From Chloroflexota bacterium (lineage in GTDB: Bacteria > Chloroflexota > Dormibacteria > Dormibacterales > Dormibacteraceae): DNA of 19,160 bases. Numbering within the stretch: the stretch's first letter is position 1; every line of letters begins with the position of its first letter. The notes under the pieces are model-generated. The model searched no databases, was not told the origin of the DNA, and was given only the letters and a program-made list of their open reading frames with translations. Shown in pieces: positions 1 through 7,804 of the stretch. The stretch lies in assembly GCA_005880175.1 (NCBI GenBank), contig VBJR01000048.1, positions 1 to 19,160 on the forward strand, given 5' to 3'. Both the position numbers and the translations under genes were made by a program.

Positions 1-192
1 GTGCTGCTGGCCACCGAGGTGCCGCTGGCCGACATGGTCGCGGCCGCCGCCGGCATGATCGCGGGCGAGACGGTCGAGCGGCTGCCGGTGGTGCTGCTGC
101 GGGGCCTCCCGGCCCGGGGCGACGGCCGCGGCGCGGACCTGGTGCGGGCGCCGGCCCAGGACCTGTACGGGGCGCTGGAGCCGCCGCCGTAG
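1..192 (+). CDS. cofE: Coenzyme F420-0:L-glutamate ligase (CofE), C-terminal fragment
   Basis: Only the last 63 codons are inside the window; the gene begins upstream, so the GTG at base 1 is probably internal. The visible peptide has the typical end of F420-0:gamma-glutamyl ligases: TEVPLADMVAAAAGMIAGE (compare the family pattern of Ala-rich helix then G(E/Q)), followed by PVVLLRGL and a terminal DLYGALE resembling the family's RxxxEDLF-like tail. The family adds glutamate to coenzyme F420 (GTP-dependent), so the host probably makes F420, consistent with an actinobacterial or Chloroflexota-type genome. It ends in TAG. The assignment rests on this short C-terminal block only; a fused FbiB nitroreductase domain is absent here because the stop follows directly. 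Confidence 0.72.
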   Translation: MLLATEVPLADMVAAAAGMIAGETVERLPVVLLRGLPARGDGRGADLVRAPAQDLYGALEPPP

Positions 193-321
193 CTCCGGAA
201 GGGGTGGACACCCGGCCCGCCTGTCGGCTAGGGTGCTTCAGTCCCCGGGGCGGCGCTTCTCGGTGCGCCAGCGATACGGGGGGTAGGCGCTGCCTAGCGG
301 CCGGGAGGCCGACCCTGGGGA
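193..321. other. Intergenic region, cofE end to SDR stop
   Basis: 129 bp between the end of cofE (+) and the stop codon of the SDR gene (-). It is GC-rich with several short inverted repeats (for example around CCCCGGGG at 243-250). It contains a promoter-like pair on the + strand (listed separately) although no + strand gene follows for about 900 bp. Confidence 0.6.
205..234 (+). promoter_or_regulatory. Promoter-like TGGACA-N18-TAGGGT with no obvious gene
   Basis: TGGACA at 205-210 and TAGGGT at 229-234 are separated by 18 bp. This is the same -10 hexamer and spacing as the better supported promoter upstream of the LysM-CHAP gene (11387-11358). Transcription would start near 241 and run antisense to the SDR gene. 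It may be chance in GC-rich DNA. Confidence 0.3.
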
Positions 322-1155
322 TCACACACCGGCGTACGCGCTGAAGCCACCGTCGACCGGCACCACCACGCCCGTCACGAAGCCGGCCCCCGGGCCGCAC
401 AGCCAGACCGCGGTGGCCACGAGGTCGTCCGGGTCGCCGAACCGGCCCGCCGGGGTGTGGGCCAGGATGGAGCCGCCGCGAGTCGTCGGGGTGCCGTCGG
501 GCCCCACCAGCATCGCCCGGTTCTGCTCACCCAGGAAGAAGCCGGGGGCGATCGCGTTGACGCGCAGCCCGGGCCCGTGGCGGCGGGCGAGCTCCACCGC
601 GAGCCAGCGGGTCAGGTTGTCCACCGCCGCCTTGGCCGCCGAGTAGGCGACCACGCGGGTCAGCGGCCGGCTGGCGGCCATCGACGAGATGTTCACGATC
701 GCGCCCGACCCCTGCCGGGCCAGCGCCGCGCCGAACACCTGGCAGGGCAGCAGCGTGCCCATCAGGTTCAGCTCCACGACGTCGCGGAGCGCGGTCGGGG
801 TCAGGTCGAAGAACGTGCCCGACTCCGGGACGATCGCGTCCGGCCGGTTGCCGCCGGCAGCGTTCACCAGCACGTCGATCCGGCCGTGGTGGGCCAGGAG
901 GTTGTCGCGCACCCGCTCGAGCTCCGCCGGGTCGAGCACGTCCGCCGGTGTCGCCTCGGCCGCCCCGCCGGCCGCGCGGATGCGCTCGGCGACCGCCTCG
1001 GCGCGCTCAGCCCGGCGGCCGAGGATGGCCACCCGGGCGCCGGCCGCGGCCAGGCCGCCGGCGATGGCGCCCCCGAGCACGCCGGTGGCCCCCGTGACGA
1101 CCGCCACCCGGCCGTCCAGGCTGAACAGCTCCTGCACATTCACGGATGCCACCAT
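322..1155 (-). CDS. UxuB-like SDR: D-mannonate oxidoreductase / fructuronate reductase family
   Basis: 277 aa classical short-chain dehydrogenase. It has the Rossmann glycine motif TGATGVLG (residues 21-28), the NAAGG segment, catalytic Ser near 158, and Tyr171/Lys175 in YSAAK. The C-terminal half carries the signature of the Bacillus YjmF/UxuB-type SDR group: APGFFLGEQNR, then TPAGRFGDPDDL, FVTGVVVPVDGGF and a final SAYAGV. These enzymes interconvert D-mannonate and D-fructuronate with NAD(P)H in the cytosol. ATG at 1155 gives the expected N-terminus VQELFSLDGRVAVVTG; a much longer open frame continues upstream but is a shadow of the LarA-like and DacA genes. It lies divergent to the LarA-like gene with only 6 bp between the proposed starts. 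The family call is firm; the exact substrate is inferred from sequence similarity. Confidence 0.82.
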   Translation of the reverse strand: MVASVNVQELFSLDGRVAVVTGATGVLGGAIAGGLAAAGARVAILGRRAERAEAVAERIRAAGGAAEATPADVLDPAELERVRDNLLAHHGRIDVLVNAAGGNRPDAIVPESGTFFDLTPTALRDVVELNLMGTLLPCQVFGAALARQGSGAIVNISSMAASRPLTRVVAYSAAKAAVDNLTRWLAVELARRHGPGLRVNAIAPGFFLGEQNRAMLVGPDGTPTTRGGSILAHTPAGRFGDPDDLVATAVWLCGPGAGFVTGVVVPVDGGFSAYAGV

Positions 1156-1161
1156 AGAGGC

Positions 1162-2418
1162 ATGGCGGTCTCCGGCGGCCTGCTGGCCGGGCGCGGCTCG
1201 GCCTCCGAGGTCATGGACGACGCGGCGGTCGAGGAGGTGCTGGAGCGGGCGCTGGAGCGCGTCCCGCTCGCGGGGCGGCGCGTGCTGGCGATCGTGCCCG
1301 ACGGGACCCGGACCGCACCGATCCCGCTGCTGTACCGGCTGCTGAACCGACACCTGGCCCCGCGGGCGGCCGGGCTCGACTACCTGGTCGCGCTGGGCAC
1401 CCACCCGGCGATGCCGGAGCCGGCGGTGGAGCGCCTGCTCGGAGTGCCCGCCGCGGAGCGCGACCCGGCGATCCGGCTGTTCCAGCACCGCTGGGACGAG
1501 GCCGAGGCGCTGCGCACGATCGGCGTCATCCCCGCCGCCGAGGCCGCCCGGCTGACCGAGGGCCGGCTGGAGGAGGAGGTGCCGGTCCGGCTCAACCGGC
1601 TGGTCGAGGAGTACGACCTGCTGCTGCTCTGCGGGCCGGTCTTCCCGCACGAGGTGGCGGGGTACTCGGGTGGGGCCAAGTACCTGTTCCCGGGCATCGC
1701 CGGCGCCGAGATCATCGACTTCACGCACTGGCTGGGCGCCCTGTGCACGAGCATGGCCACGATCGGCGTGCGCGACACCCCGGTGCGCCGGGTGATCCAC
1801 CGGGCGGCCGAGCTGGTGCCGCCGGAGGTGCTGTGCGTCACGATGGCGCTCGACGGCGAGCGGCTGCACGGCCTCTGGGTGGGCGCCCACGTGGAGGCGT
1901 TCGAGGCGGCGGCCGCGCTGTCCGAGCATCTGAACGTGATCCGGGTGCCGCGGCCGTTCCGGCGCGTGCTCTCGATGCCCGCCGAGCAGTATGACGACCT
2001 GTGGACCGCCGCGAAGGCGATGTACAAGACCGAGCCGGTGGTGGCCGACGGCGGCGAGGTGGTGATCTACGCGCCCCACCTGCGCGAGGTGTCGTACACG
2101 CACGGCCGGCTGATCGACCAGGTCGGCTACCACGTGCGGGACTACTTCCTGGGCCAGTGGGACCGGTTCCGCGACGTGCCAGGCGCGATCCTGGCCCACA
2201 GCACCCACGTCAAGGGGTCCGGCACGTACGACGCGGCGATGGGGGTCGAGCGGCCGCGCATCCGGGTGACGCTGGCCACGGGCATCCCGGAGGAGCGCTG
2301 CCGGCGGATCGACCTGGGCTACCGGGACCCCGCGACCGTGGACCCGGCCGAGTGGGAGGGCCACGAGGACGCGCTGGTGGTCCGCCACGCGGGGGAGAAG
2401 CTGTACCGGCTGGCGTAG
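1162..2418 (+). CDS. LarA-family (DUF2088) nickel-pincer-nucleotide racemase/epimerase
   Basis: 418 aa, close to the 424 aa of Lactobacillus plantarum lactate racemase LarA. All four residues that hold or work with the nickel-pincer cofactor can be placed with family spacing: His81 (ALGTH), His163 (FPHEVAG), Lys173 (GYSGGAK) and His189 (FTHW). The gaps His163-Lys173 (10) and Lys173-His189 (16) equal LarA His174-Lys184-His200. The N-terminal domain begins RVLAIVPDGTRTAPIP. The family inverts the alpha-carbon of 2-hydroxy acids; members include lactate and malate racemases and a D-gluconate 2-epimerase group. The adjacent mannonate-type SDR makes a sugar-acid substrate attractive, but this is inference. 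LarB, LarC and LarE for cofactor synthesis are not in the window. ATG 1162 keeps a GRGS segment found ahead of the domain in relatives; ATG 1213 is the alternative. Confidence 0.85.
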   Translation: MAVSGGLLAGRGSASEVMDDAAVEEVLERALERVPLAGRRVLAIVPDGTRTAPIPLLYRLLNRHLAPRAAGLDYLVALGTHPAMPEPAVERLLGVPAAERDPAIRLFQHRWDEAEALRTIGVIPAAEAARLTEGRLEEEVPVRLNRLVEEYDLLLLCGPVFPHEVAGYSGGAKYLFPGIAGAEIIDFTHWLGALCTSMATIGVRDTPVRRVIHRAAELVPPEVLCVTMALDGERLHGLWVGAHVEAFEAAAALSEHLNVIRVPRPFRRVLSMPAEQYDDLWTAAKAMYKTEPVVADGGEVVIYAPHLREVSYTHGRLIDQVGYHVRDYFLGQWDRFRDVPGAILAHSTHVKGSGTYDAAMGVERPRIRVTLATGIPEERCRRIDLGYRDPATVDPAEWEGHEDALVVRHAGEKLYRLA

Positions 2419-2424
2419 TGCCGG

Positions 2425-2439
2425 CCGGGCCCCGCCCGG
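2425..2439. terminator. GC hairpin after the LarA-like gene
   Basis: CCGGGC (2425-2430) pairs with GCCCGG (2434-2439) across a 3-nt loop, 6 bp after the TAG stop. No T-run follows, so this is at best a non-canonical intrinsic terminator. Confidence 0.4.
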
Positions 2440-2485
2440 CGCCGTGCAACCGGAACCTGGCACCATTGCATCTCCTGTAGCAGTG

Positions 2486-3611
2486 ATGAGAATGCGCTGG
2501 CTGGGCCTCGTGCCGCTCCTGGTGGTCGTGGCCCTCGTCGTGAACGAGTTCCGACCCGTGGGGGCGGTGGACGCCCGGCAGACGATCGGCTCCTCGACCG
2601 GAGCCCAGGGGGCGTCCGCCACGGTGCCCTGGCCGAGCACGGGCCAGGCGGCGCTCGGGGGCGAGGACAATGGCGCCTTCGCCTCCAGCCCCGGCGCCAG
2701 TCCGCGGCCGATCGCGAGCGTGGCGAAGGTCATGACCGCCCTGGTCGTGCTCGACGAGAAGCCCCTCCAGGAGGGCCAGCAGGGGCCGGTCATCGCCGTG
2801 ACGGCGGAGGACGCCACCGAGTACAGGCAGGAGCACGACAACGGCGAGTCGGTCCTCCCCGTGCAGGCCGGCGAGCAGCTCAGCGAGTACCAGGCGCTCC
2901 AGGGCCTGCTGATCCCGTCGGGCAACAACATCGCGGCCCTGCTCGCCCGCTGGGCGTCGGGCTCCGTCGACGCCCACGTGCAGAAGATGAACGCCAGGGC
3001 GAAGGCGCTCGGCCTGACCCGGACGACGTTCACCGACGTGAGCGGCCTGTCCGAGAAGACGGTCAGCGTGCCGTCCGACCTGGTCCGGCTCGGCCAGGAG
3101 GCGCTCAAGAGCCCGGTCCTGGCCGGCATCGTGCAGCAGGAGCAGGCCGTCCTGCCCGTCGCGGGCGTGCAGCCGAACGTGAACTACGCCCTCGGCCAGG
3201 ACGGCATCTTCGGGATCAAGACCGGCAACATCACGGCGGGCGGGGCGATCTACCTGTTCGCGGGCAACGTCCAGCTCAGCTCCGGGAGCAAGCTGTACCT
3301 GGTCGGCGCGGTGCAGGGCCCAGATGCTGCACGTCGTATCCAAGAACCAGACGGTCGGCCGGTACGACCTGCCCTGGGCCGGCGGCTCGGACGTGGTCGC
3401 GACCCAGGACCTGGACGTGCTGGTGTGGGGCGGGACCGTGGTGCGGACGTCCCTGCGCGCGGACGCGGTGTCGCCGCCCGTCTCGCCCCGGACGAGCGTC
3501 GGCAGCCTGCGCGTCACCGCCGGCGACGCGGTCTTCGACCTGCCGGTGGCGAACGCGGACCAGCTCGACCCGCCGGGGCGTCTCGCGCGCCTGACGCGCG
3601 TCACGTGGTGA
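2486..3611 (+). pseudogene. Serine-type D-Ala-D-Ala carboxypeptidase (S11, DacA/PBP5-like), frame-broken
   Basis: Penicillin-binding carboxypeptidase that trims the terminal D-Ala of peptidoglycan stem peptides outside the membrane. The N-terminus (MRMRWLGLVPLLVVVALVV) is a signal or membrane anchor. All catalytic motifs are present: SVAK at 78-81 (SxxK), SGN at 145-147 and KTG at 245-247. After residue GAVQGP (about base 3322) the reading frame fails. The family-typical C-terminal beta domain (QTVGRYDLPWAGG onward) continues in the +1 frame from about 3318-3324 to the TGA at 3609-3611. Compared with relatives, roughly 20-25 residues between the two parts also seem missing, so a small deletion (length 2 modulo 3) fits better than a single-base error. 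As written, the original frame runs on to 3646 and gives a wrong tail. The catalytic domain could still be made. ATG 2486 has no clear Shine-Dalgarno. Confidence 0.75.
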
Positions 3612-3612
3612 C

Positions 3613-3629
3613 GGCGGCCGGGGGCCGCC
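3613..3629. terminator. Bidirectional hairpin between convergent genes
   Basis: GGCGGCC (3613-3619) and GGCCGCC (3623-3629) form a perfect 7-bp stem with a 3-nt loop. It fills the 18 bp between the carboxypeptidase stop (3611) and the CoxL-like stop (3630). Position and symmetry suit a shared terminator for both strands, although no T-tract is present. Confidence 0.55.
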
Positions 3630-5912
3630 TCAGGACCCCGGCGTAGGCCCTCCGTTCCGCACGGCGCGCCACACGCGCTCCGGCGTGAGCGGCATGTCCA
3701 GGTGCCGGACGCCGAGGTGCGCCAGCGCGTCCACCACGGCGTTCTGCACCGCGGGCGTGGAGCCGATCGTGCCGGCCTCGCCGATGCCCTTCACGCCCAG
3801 CGGGTTGCGCGGCGTCGGCGTGACCGTGGTGCCGGTCTCGAACACGGGCAGCTCGTTGGCGGTCGGCATGGCGTAGTCGAGCAGCGTCCCGGTCAGCGGG
3901 TTGCCCTCGCGGTCGTGGACCATCTCCTCGTACAGCGCCTGCGCGGCCCCCTGGGCGATGCCGCCGTGCACCTGGCCCTCGACCAGCAGCGGGTTGACCT
4001 GGGGCCCGCAGTCGTCCACCGCGATGTGCCGCACCAACCGCGCCTCGCCCGTGTCCAGGTCCACCTCGACCACCGCGATGTGCGTGCCGAACGGGAAGCT
4101 GGGCTCGGCCACGGTGTCGTGGTCCTGCCGGAGCGCCGGCTCCCCCCGCTGCGCCGCCGCCGCGACCAGCTGCATCCACGTCAGGCCGGAGCCGGGCACG
4201 CCACGCACGCCCAGGCGGCCGTCGCCCAGCGCCACCACGTCGTCCGGGTTGGCCTCCAGCACGTCCGCCGTCAGCTTCCGCGCCCGCTCCAGCAGCGCCC
4301 GCGACGCCTCCAGCACCGCGCTGCCCGCGAGCTGCAGCGAGCGCGAGCCGGCGGTGCCGTCACCGCGGGGGATCCGGGCCGTGTCGCCCTCGACCACGCG
4401 CACCGACTCGATCGGCACGTCCAGCGTGTCGGCCACGATCTGCGCGTACGCGGTCTCGTGGCCCTGGCCGTGGCTGTGCGTCCCGGCCAGCACGACGAAC
4501 TCGCCGTCCGCGGTCGCCTCGACCGAGCCGAACTCGGTGGGCGAGCCGACCGCCGTGATCTCGACGTAGCTGGACAGTCCGATGCCCAGCACGCGGCGCT
4601 CGCCCGCCTCGCGTCGCCGCCGCTGCTCGGCCCGCAGCTCCGGGTAGCCGGCCAGCTCCACGGCCTGGTCGAGCGCCCGCGCGTACTCGCCGGAGTCGTA
4701 GCTGGCGCCGCCGGCGGTGGTCAGCGGGAAGTCCTCGGGCGGGATGTAGTTGCGCCGGCGGACCTCGACCGGGTCCATGCCGAGCTCGGCCGCCAGGAGG
4801 TCCATGGCGCGCTCCAGCAGGGCCGTCGCCTCCGGCCGGCCGGCGCCCCGGTAGGCGCCGATCGGCGTTGTGTTGGTGGCGTACACCCGGGCCGAGTAGT
4901 CGATCCGGGGCAGCCGGTAGACGCCGGCCAGCATCTGGCCCGTGAAGAAGGGCAGGAACGCGCCGACCCCGGGATACGCGCCGGCGTCGGCCAGGACCCG
5001 CGCCCGCAGCCCGACCAGGTCGCCAGAGCGGGTGGCGCCCAGCTCGATCTCCTGGATCTGGGCGCGGCCCTGCGTCATGGTCAGGAAGCACTCGGAGCGG
5101 GTCTGGGTCCACCGGACGGGGCGGTCCAGCCGCCGGGCCAGCTCGGCGACCACCGCCTGCTCCGGGTACGTGAACGCCTTGGCGCCGAACCCGCCCCCGA
5201 CGTCGGGCGAGATGCAGCGGACCTGCGCCTCGGGCAGCCCCAGGCACTCGGCTACGTAGTCGCGGACCTGGTGCGGGTTCTGCGTGGACGCCCAGATCCG
5301 GACGCCGCCGGTCTCCTCGTCCGGCGCGACCAGGACGTTGTCCGGCTCCATCGGCACCGCGGCCAACCGCTGGTTGACGAACCGGCCCTTCACGACCACC
5401 TCGGCGCCCTCGAGCACGTCGCCGTCGCCGCCGTACGCGTTCTCGAAGGCGACGTTGCTGCCGTGCTCGGGGAACAGCAGCGGCGCGCCCTCGGCGGCTG
5501 CCGCCTCCATCGAGGCGACGACCGGCAGCGGCTCGTAGTCCGCGACGATGGCCTCGGCGGCGTCGGCGGCGGCCGCGCGCGTCTCGGCGACGACCACCGC
5601 GACGGCCTCGCCGACGAAGCGCACCGTGTCGGTGGCCAGCGGCGGGCGCACGAACGCCGGGGGCATCAGGCCGAAGGCCAGGCGCGCCGCCATGCCGAGG
5701 TCGGCGGCGGCGAACACGCCCACGACGCCGGGGACGGCGCGGGCGGCCGTCAGGTCGAGGTCGCGCAGCCGGGCGTGCGCGAGCGGGGAGCGGGCGAAGG
5801 CGGCGACCAGGCCGCGATCGGCGGGGAGGTCGTCCACGTACCGGCCCTGGCCGCTGACCAGCCGGGGATCCTCGCGCCGCCGCACCGTACTGCCAAGTAT
5901 CGATCCGGGCAT
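3630..5912 (-). CDS. Form II CoxL-like molybdenum hydroxylase large subunit (xanthine dehydrogenase family)
   Basis: 760 aa, the usual length for the molybdopterin-cytosine-dinucleotide subunit of the CO dehydrogenase/xanthine dehydrogenase family. It starts VRRREDPRLVSGQGRYVDD, typical of the family. It has the cofactor-binding VGGGFGAK and HGGIAQG segments and the catalytic glutamate Glu712 in IGEAGTIGS. The active-site loop is AYRGAGR at 353-359. True CO dehydrogenase (form I) has AYxCSFR with the copper-binding Cys, so this is form II/BMS type, whose substrates are largely unknown (aldehydes, purines or other N-heterocycles are possible). The medium (FAD) and small (2Fe-2S) subunits, normally encoded next to it, are not beside this gene: the carboxypeptidase and HAD genes flank it. 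ATG 5912 has no Shine-Dalgarno; an AT-rich TACATATA lies just upstream. Confidence 0.9.
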   Translation of the reverse strand: MPGSILGSTVRRREDPRLVSGQGRYVDDLPADRGLVAAFARSPLAHARLRDLDLTAARAVPGVVGVFAAADLGMAARLAFGLMPPAFVRPPLATDTVRFVGEAVAVVVAETRAAAADAAEAIVADYEPLPVVASMEAAAAEGAPLLFPEHGSNVAFENAYGGDGDVLEGAEVVVKGRFVNQRLAAVPMEPDNVLVAPDEETGGVRIWASTQNPHQVRDYVAECLGLPEAQVRCISPDVGGGFGAKAFTYPEQAVVAELARRLDRPVRWTQTRSECFLTMTQGRAQIQEIELGATRSGDLVGLRARVLADAGAYPGVGAFLPFFTGQMLAGVYRLPRIDYSARVYATNTTPIGAYRGAGRPEATALLERAMDLLAAELGMDPVEVRRRNYIPPEDFPLTTAGGASYDSGEYARALDQAVELAGYPELRAEQRRRREAGERRVLGIGLSSYVEITAVGSPTEFGSVEATADGEFVVLAGTHSHGQGHETAYAQIVADTLDVPIESVRVVEGDTARIPRGDGTAGSRSLQLAGSAVLEASRALLERARKLTADVLEANPDDVVALGDGRLGVRGVPGSGLTWMQLVAAAAQRGEPALRQDHDTVAEPSFPFGTHIAVVEVDLDTGEARLVRHIAVDDCGPQVNPLLVEGQVHGGIAQGAAQALYEEMVHDREGNPLTGTLLDYAMPTANELPVFETGTTVTPTPRNPLGVKGIGEAGTIGSTPAVQNAVVDALAHLGVRHLDMPLTPERVWRAVRNGGPTPGS

Positions 5913-5975
5913 CGGCTATATGTACACCACGACGGCCCCACGGGTGACCCACTGTGGCCCAGCGGTGGCCTTGGA

Positions 5976-5998
5976 CATCGCTCGGGCCGCGAGCGATG
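5976..5998. promoter_or_regulatory. Perfect 9-bp inverted repeat, possible operator
   Basis: CATCGCTCG (5976-5984) and CGAGCGATG (5990-5998) flank a 5-bp spacer. The site lies in the 242-bp divergent region, 64 bp upstream of the CoxL-like start and about 157 bp upstream of the HAD start. Its size and symmetry suit a dimeric repressor operator. No regulator gene is adjacent. Confidence 0.4.
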
Positions 5999-6154
5999 AT
6001 CGAAGGGCATGGCGTCGTTCCGGAGAGCGTGGCACCGGAACGCGGGGGTGTGGGGAGACGGTGTGAGGGTGCGTTGGCCGCCGTCGCGAGAGCGGCGGCG
6101 CCGACCGCCCTCGTTTGCGGCCTCTCTTGCGCGGCTGACGGAGAATGGGGGTCG

Positions 6155-6811
6155 GTGGTTCGCGCCCTCGTCTTCGACTTCGACGGCCTGATCCTCGACA
6201 CGGAGGTCCCGGTGTTCACCGCGTGGTCCGAGGCGTACGCGCGTCACGGACAGCGGCTGTCGCCCGAGTTCTGGACCTCGATCATCGGCTACGGGGCCGA
6301 TCACTTCGATCCACTGGCCGACCTGGAGCGCCGCGTGGGCCGGCCGCTCGACCGGGACGTCCTCCAGGCCGCGCGCCGGGAGCGGCAGCTGGAGCTGACC
6401 ATGGAGCTGGACGTCCTGCCCGGCGTCCGCGAGTGGCGACGGGAGGCGGTCGAGCGCGGGGTGCGGCTGGGCGTCGCGTCCAGCTCGGGCCGGAGCTGGG
6501 TCACCGGGCACCTGGAGCGGCTGGGGCTCGACGGCTGGGACTGCGTGCGCTGCGGCGACGACGTGGCGCGGACCAAGCCGGCGCCGGACCTGTACCTGGC
6601 CGTGGTCGAGTGCCTGGGCGTGGCGCCGCACGAGGCGGTGGCGGTCGAGGACTCGGGCGTCGGCGTGCGGGCGGCCAAGGCGGCCGGCCTCTACTGCGTG
6701 GCGGTCCCCAGCGCCCTCACCGCCGGCCACGACTTCGGCAGGGCCGACCTGGTCCTCCCCTCGCTGGCGGAGCTGTCGTTCAGCGACGTGGCCCGGCGCG
6801 TCCGGCGCTGA
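6155..6811 (+). CDS. HAD family hydrolase (phosphatase / beta-phosphoglucomutase-like, subfamily IA)
   Basis: 218 aa. It shows all four HAD motifs: I, DFDGLILDTE with nucleophile Asp8 and acid/base Asp10; II, ASSSGRSWV; III, Lys141 in TKPAPDLY; and IV, Glu165-Asp166 in VEDSGVGVRAA. A helical cap domain occupies about residues 20-80, as in subfamily IA enzymes that hydrolyse small phosphorylated metabolites such as sugar phosphates or phosphoglycolate. The substrate cannot be read from sequence. The start chosen is GTG 6155, placing DFDG at the usual distance from the N-terminus, with GGAG at 6141-6144 upstream. An ATG at 6145 is out of frame. Convergent with the next gene, 10 bp between the stops. 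Confidence 0.88.
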   Translation: MVRALVFDFDGLILDTEVPVFTAWSEAYARHGQRLSPEFWTSIIGYGADHFDPLADLERRVGRPLDRDVLQAARRERQLELTMELDVLPGVREWRREAVERGVRLGVASSSGRSWVTGHLERLGLDGWDCVRCGDDVARTKPAPDLYLAVVECLGVAPHEAVAVEDSGVGVRAAKAAGLYCVAVPSALTAGHDFGRADLVLPSLAELSFSDVARRVRR

Positions 6812-6821
6812 GCGGCCCGGC

Positions 6822-7760
6822 CTACGAGACCTCTTCGTCCTCGTCGCCGACCAGGCGCAGCTGCCCGGCGGTCTTGAGGCCCAGGTTGCGAGCGAAGAAC
6901 CCCGCTACACGCTCGACGTACAGCGACCGGTCGGCGAAGTAGCCGCCGGTGTGGGGCGCGCCCTGGACGATCCAGATCTCGCGCGGGCCCCGGTAGGCGT
7001 CGTAGAGCCGGCGCGAGTGCTGGGAGGAGGTCGTCACGTCCGCCGAGCCGTGGATGAAGAACAGCGGCCGCGGCTCCAGGCCGCTGAGCACGGCGATCGG
7101 GCTGGCGTCGGCCAGGCGCACGCCATGCCGGAGGCGCATCCATAGCCCGACGGTCATGACGAACGGCGAGCCGGGCAGCAGGGCGTACCGGCGCACGTTC
7201 TCCCGCACCACCTGGCGCAGGTCCGCGTACGGGCTGTCGAGCACCAGCGCCTCGACCGACGGGTCGCCGGCCGCGCCGAGCAGGCTGACCACGGCGCCCA
7301 TCGAGTAGCCGAGCAGCCCGATCTTGGCCCCGCGCACGTGCCGGCGCGCGAACGCGATCGCCTCCGCCAGCTCCTGCACCTCGTGCACGCCCATCGTGAC
7401 CGTGGCTCGATCGCTGCCGGCCATGCCCCGGTACGAGTAGCAGAGCACGTTGAAGCCCTTCCGCCACAGGCCGACCGCGATCCCCAGCAGGTCCTGCCGG
7501 CGGCCCTTGTGACCGGGGCTGATCACGATCACCTGCGGCGAGGACGTCTGCCGGAAGAACCAGGCGCCGAACGACACCCCGTCGACGGTCGCCAGGTCGA
7601 CCTCCTCGTAGTCGGCCTGGAACTCCCAGGGCGTGAACATGAAATCGTCGAAGGGGACCGATCGGTTCGGGACGAAGAGACGCCGGTACAGCACGACGGA
7701 CAGCGTCGCGTACGCCACGAGCGGGATCCCCAACACGAATCCCAGGACCAGATACGGCAT
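6822..7760 (-). CDS. Membrane-anchored alpha/beta hydrolase (ABHD/S33-like)
   Basis: 312 aa. An N-terminal hydrophobic helix (about residues 3-24, VLGFVLGIPLVAYATLSVVL) anchors a cytosolic- or exterior-facing hydrolase domain. The nucleophile elbow is GYSMG with Ser153; the likely acid is Asp241 (HGSADV) and the base His270 (GAPHTGGY). The oxyanion-side SPGHKGRRQD segment near residue 80 resembles ABHD13/YfhR-type serine hydrolases, whose substrates (esters, peptides or lipids) vary. The C-terminus is acidic (GDEDEEVS). ATG 7760 is the first start that includes the membrane helix; no Shine-Dalgarno precedes it. The adenosyltransferase gene lies 44 bp downstream-to-upstream on the same strand, order hydrolase then adenosyltransferase in map coordinates; transcription runs from the latter into this gene. 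Confidence 0.82.
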   Translation of the reverse strand: MPYLVLGFVLGIPLVAYATLSVVLYRRLFVPNRSVPFDDFMFTPWEFQADYEEVDLATVDGVSFGAWFFRQTSSPQVIVISPGHKGRRQDLLGIAVGLWRKGFNVLCYSYRGMAGSDRATVTMGVHEVQELAEAIAFARRHVRGAKIGLLGYSMGAVVSLLGAAGDPSVEALVLDSPYADLRQVVRENVRRYALLPGSPFVMTVGLWMRLRHGVRLADASPIAVLSGLEPRPLFFIHGSADVTTSSQHSRRLYDAYRGPREIWIVQGAPHTGGYFADRSLYVERVAGFFARNLGLKTAGQLRLVGDEDEEVS

Positions 7761-7804
7761 CGGAACTCGGGGTGAAGTCTACGTCGCGACCGGACCGGCC
7801 GGGA

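Noticed and set aside
322..3129. A 935-codon open frame on the minus strand covering the SDR and the region to 3129
   Set aside because: Only its last 277 codons look like a protein. The upstream part is low-complexity (Arg/His/Pro/Gly-rich) and is antisense to the well-supported LarA-like and carboxypeptidase genes.
3630..5912. A genuine aerobic CO dehydrogenase (form I CoxL)
   Set aside because: The active-site loop is AYRGAGR, not AYxCSFR, so the copper-ligating Cys is absent, and no coxM/coxS lies beside it.
3702..5999. A 765-codon + strand open frame opposite the CoxL-like gene
   Set aside because: Its composition is typical of the antisense shadow of a high-GC gene, with no domain. 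The minus-strand protein has full family motifs.
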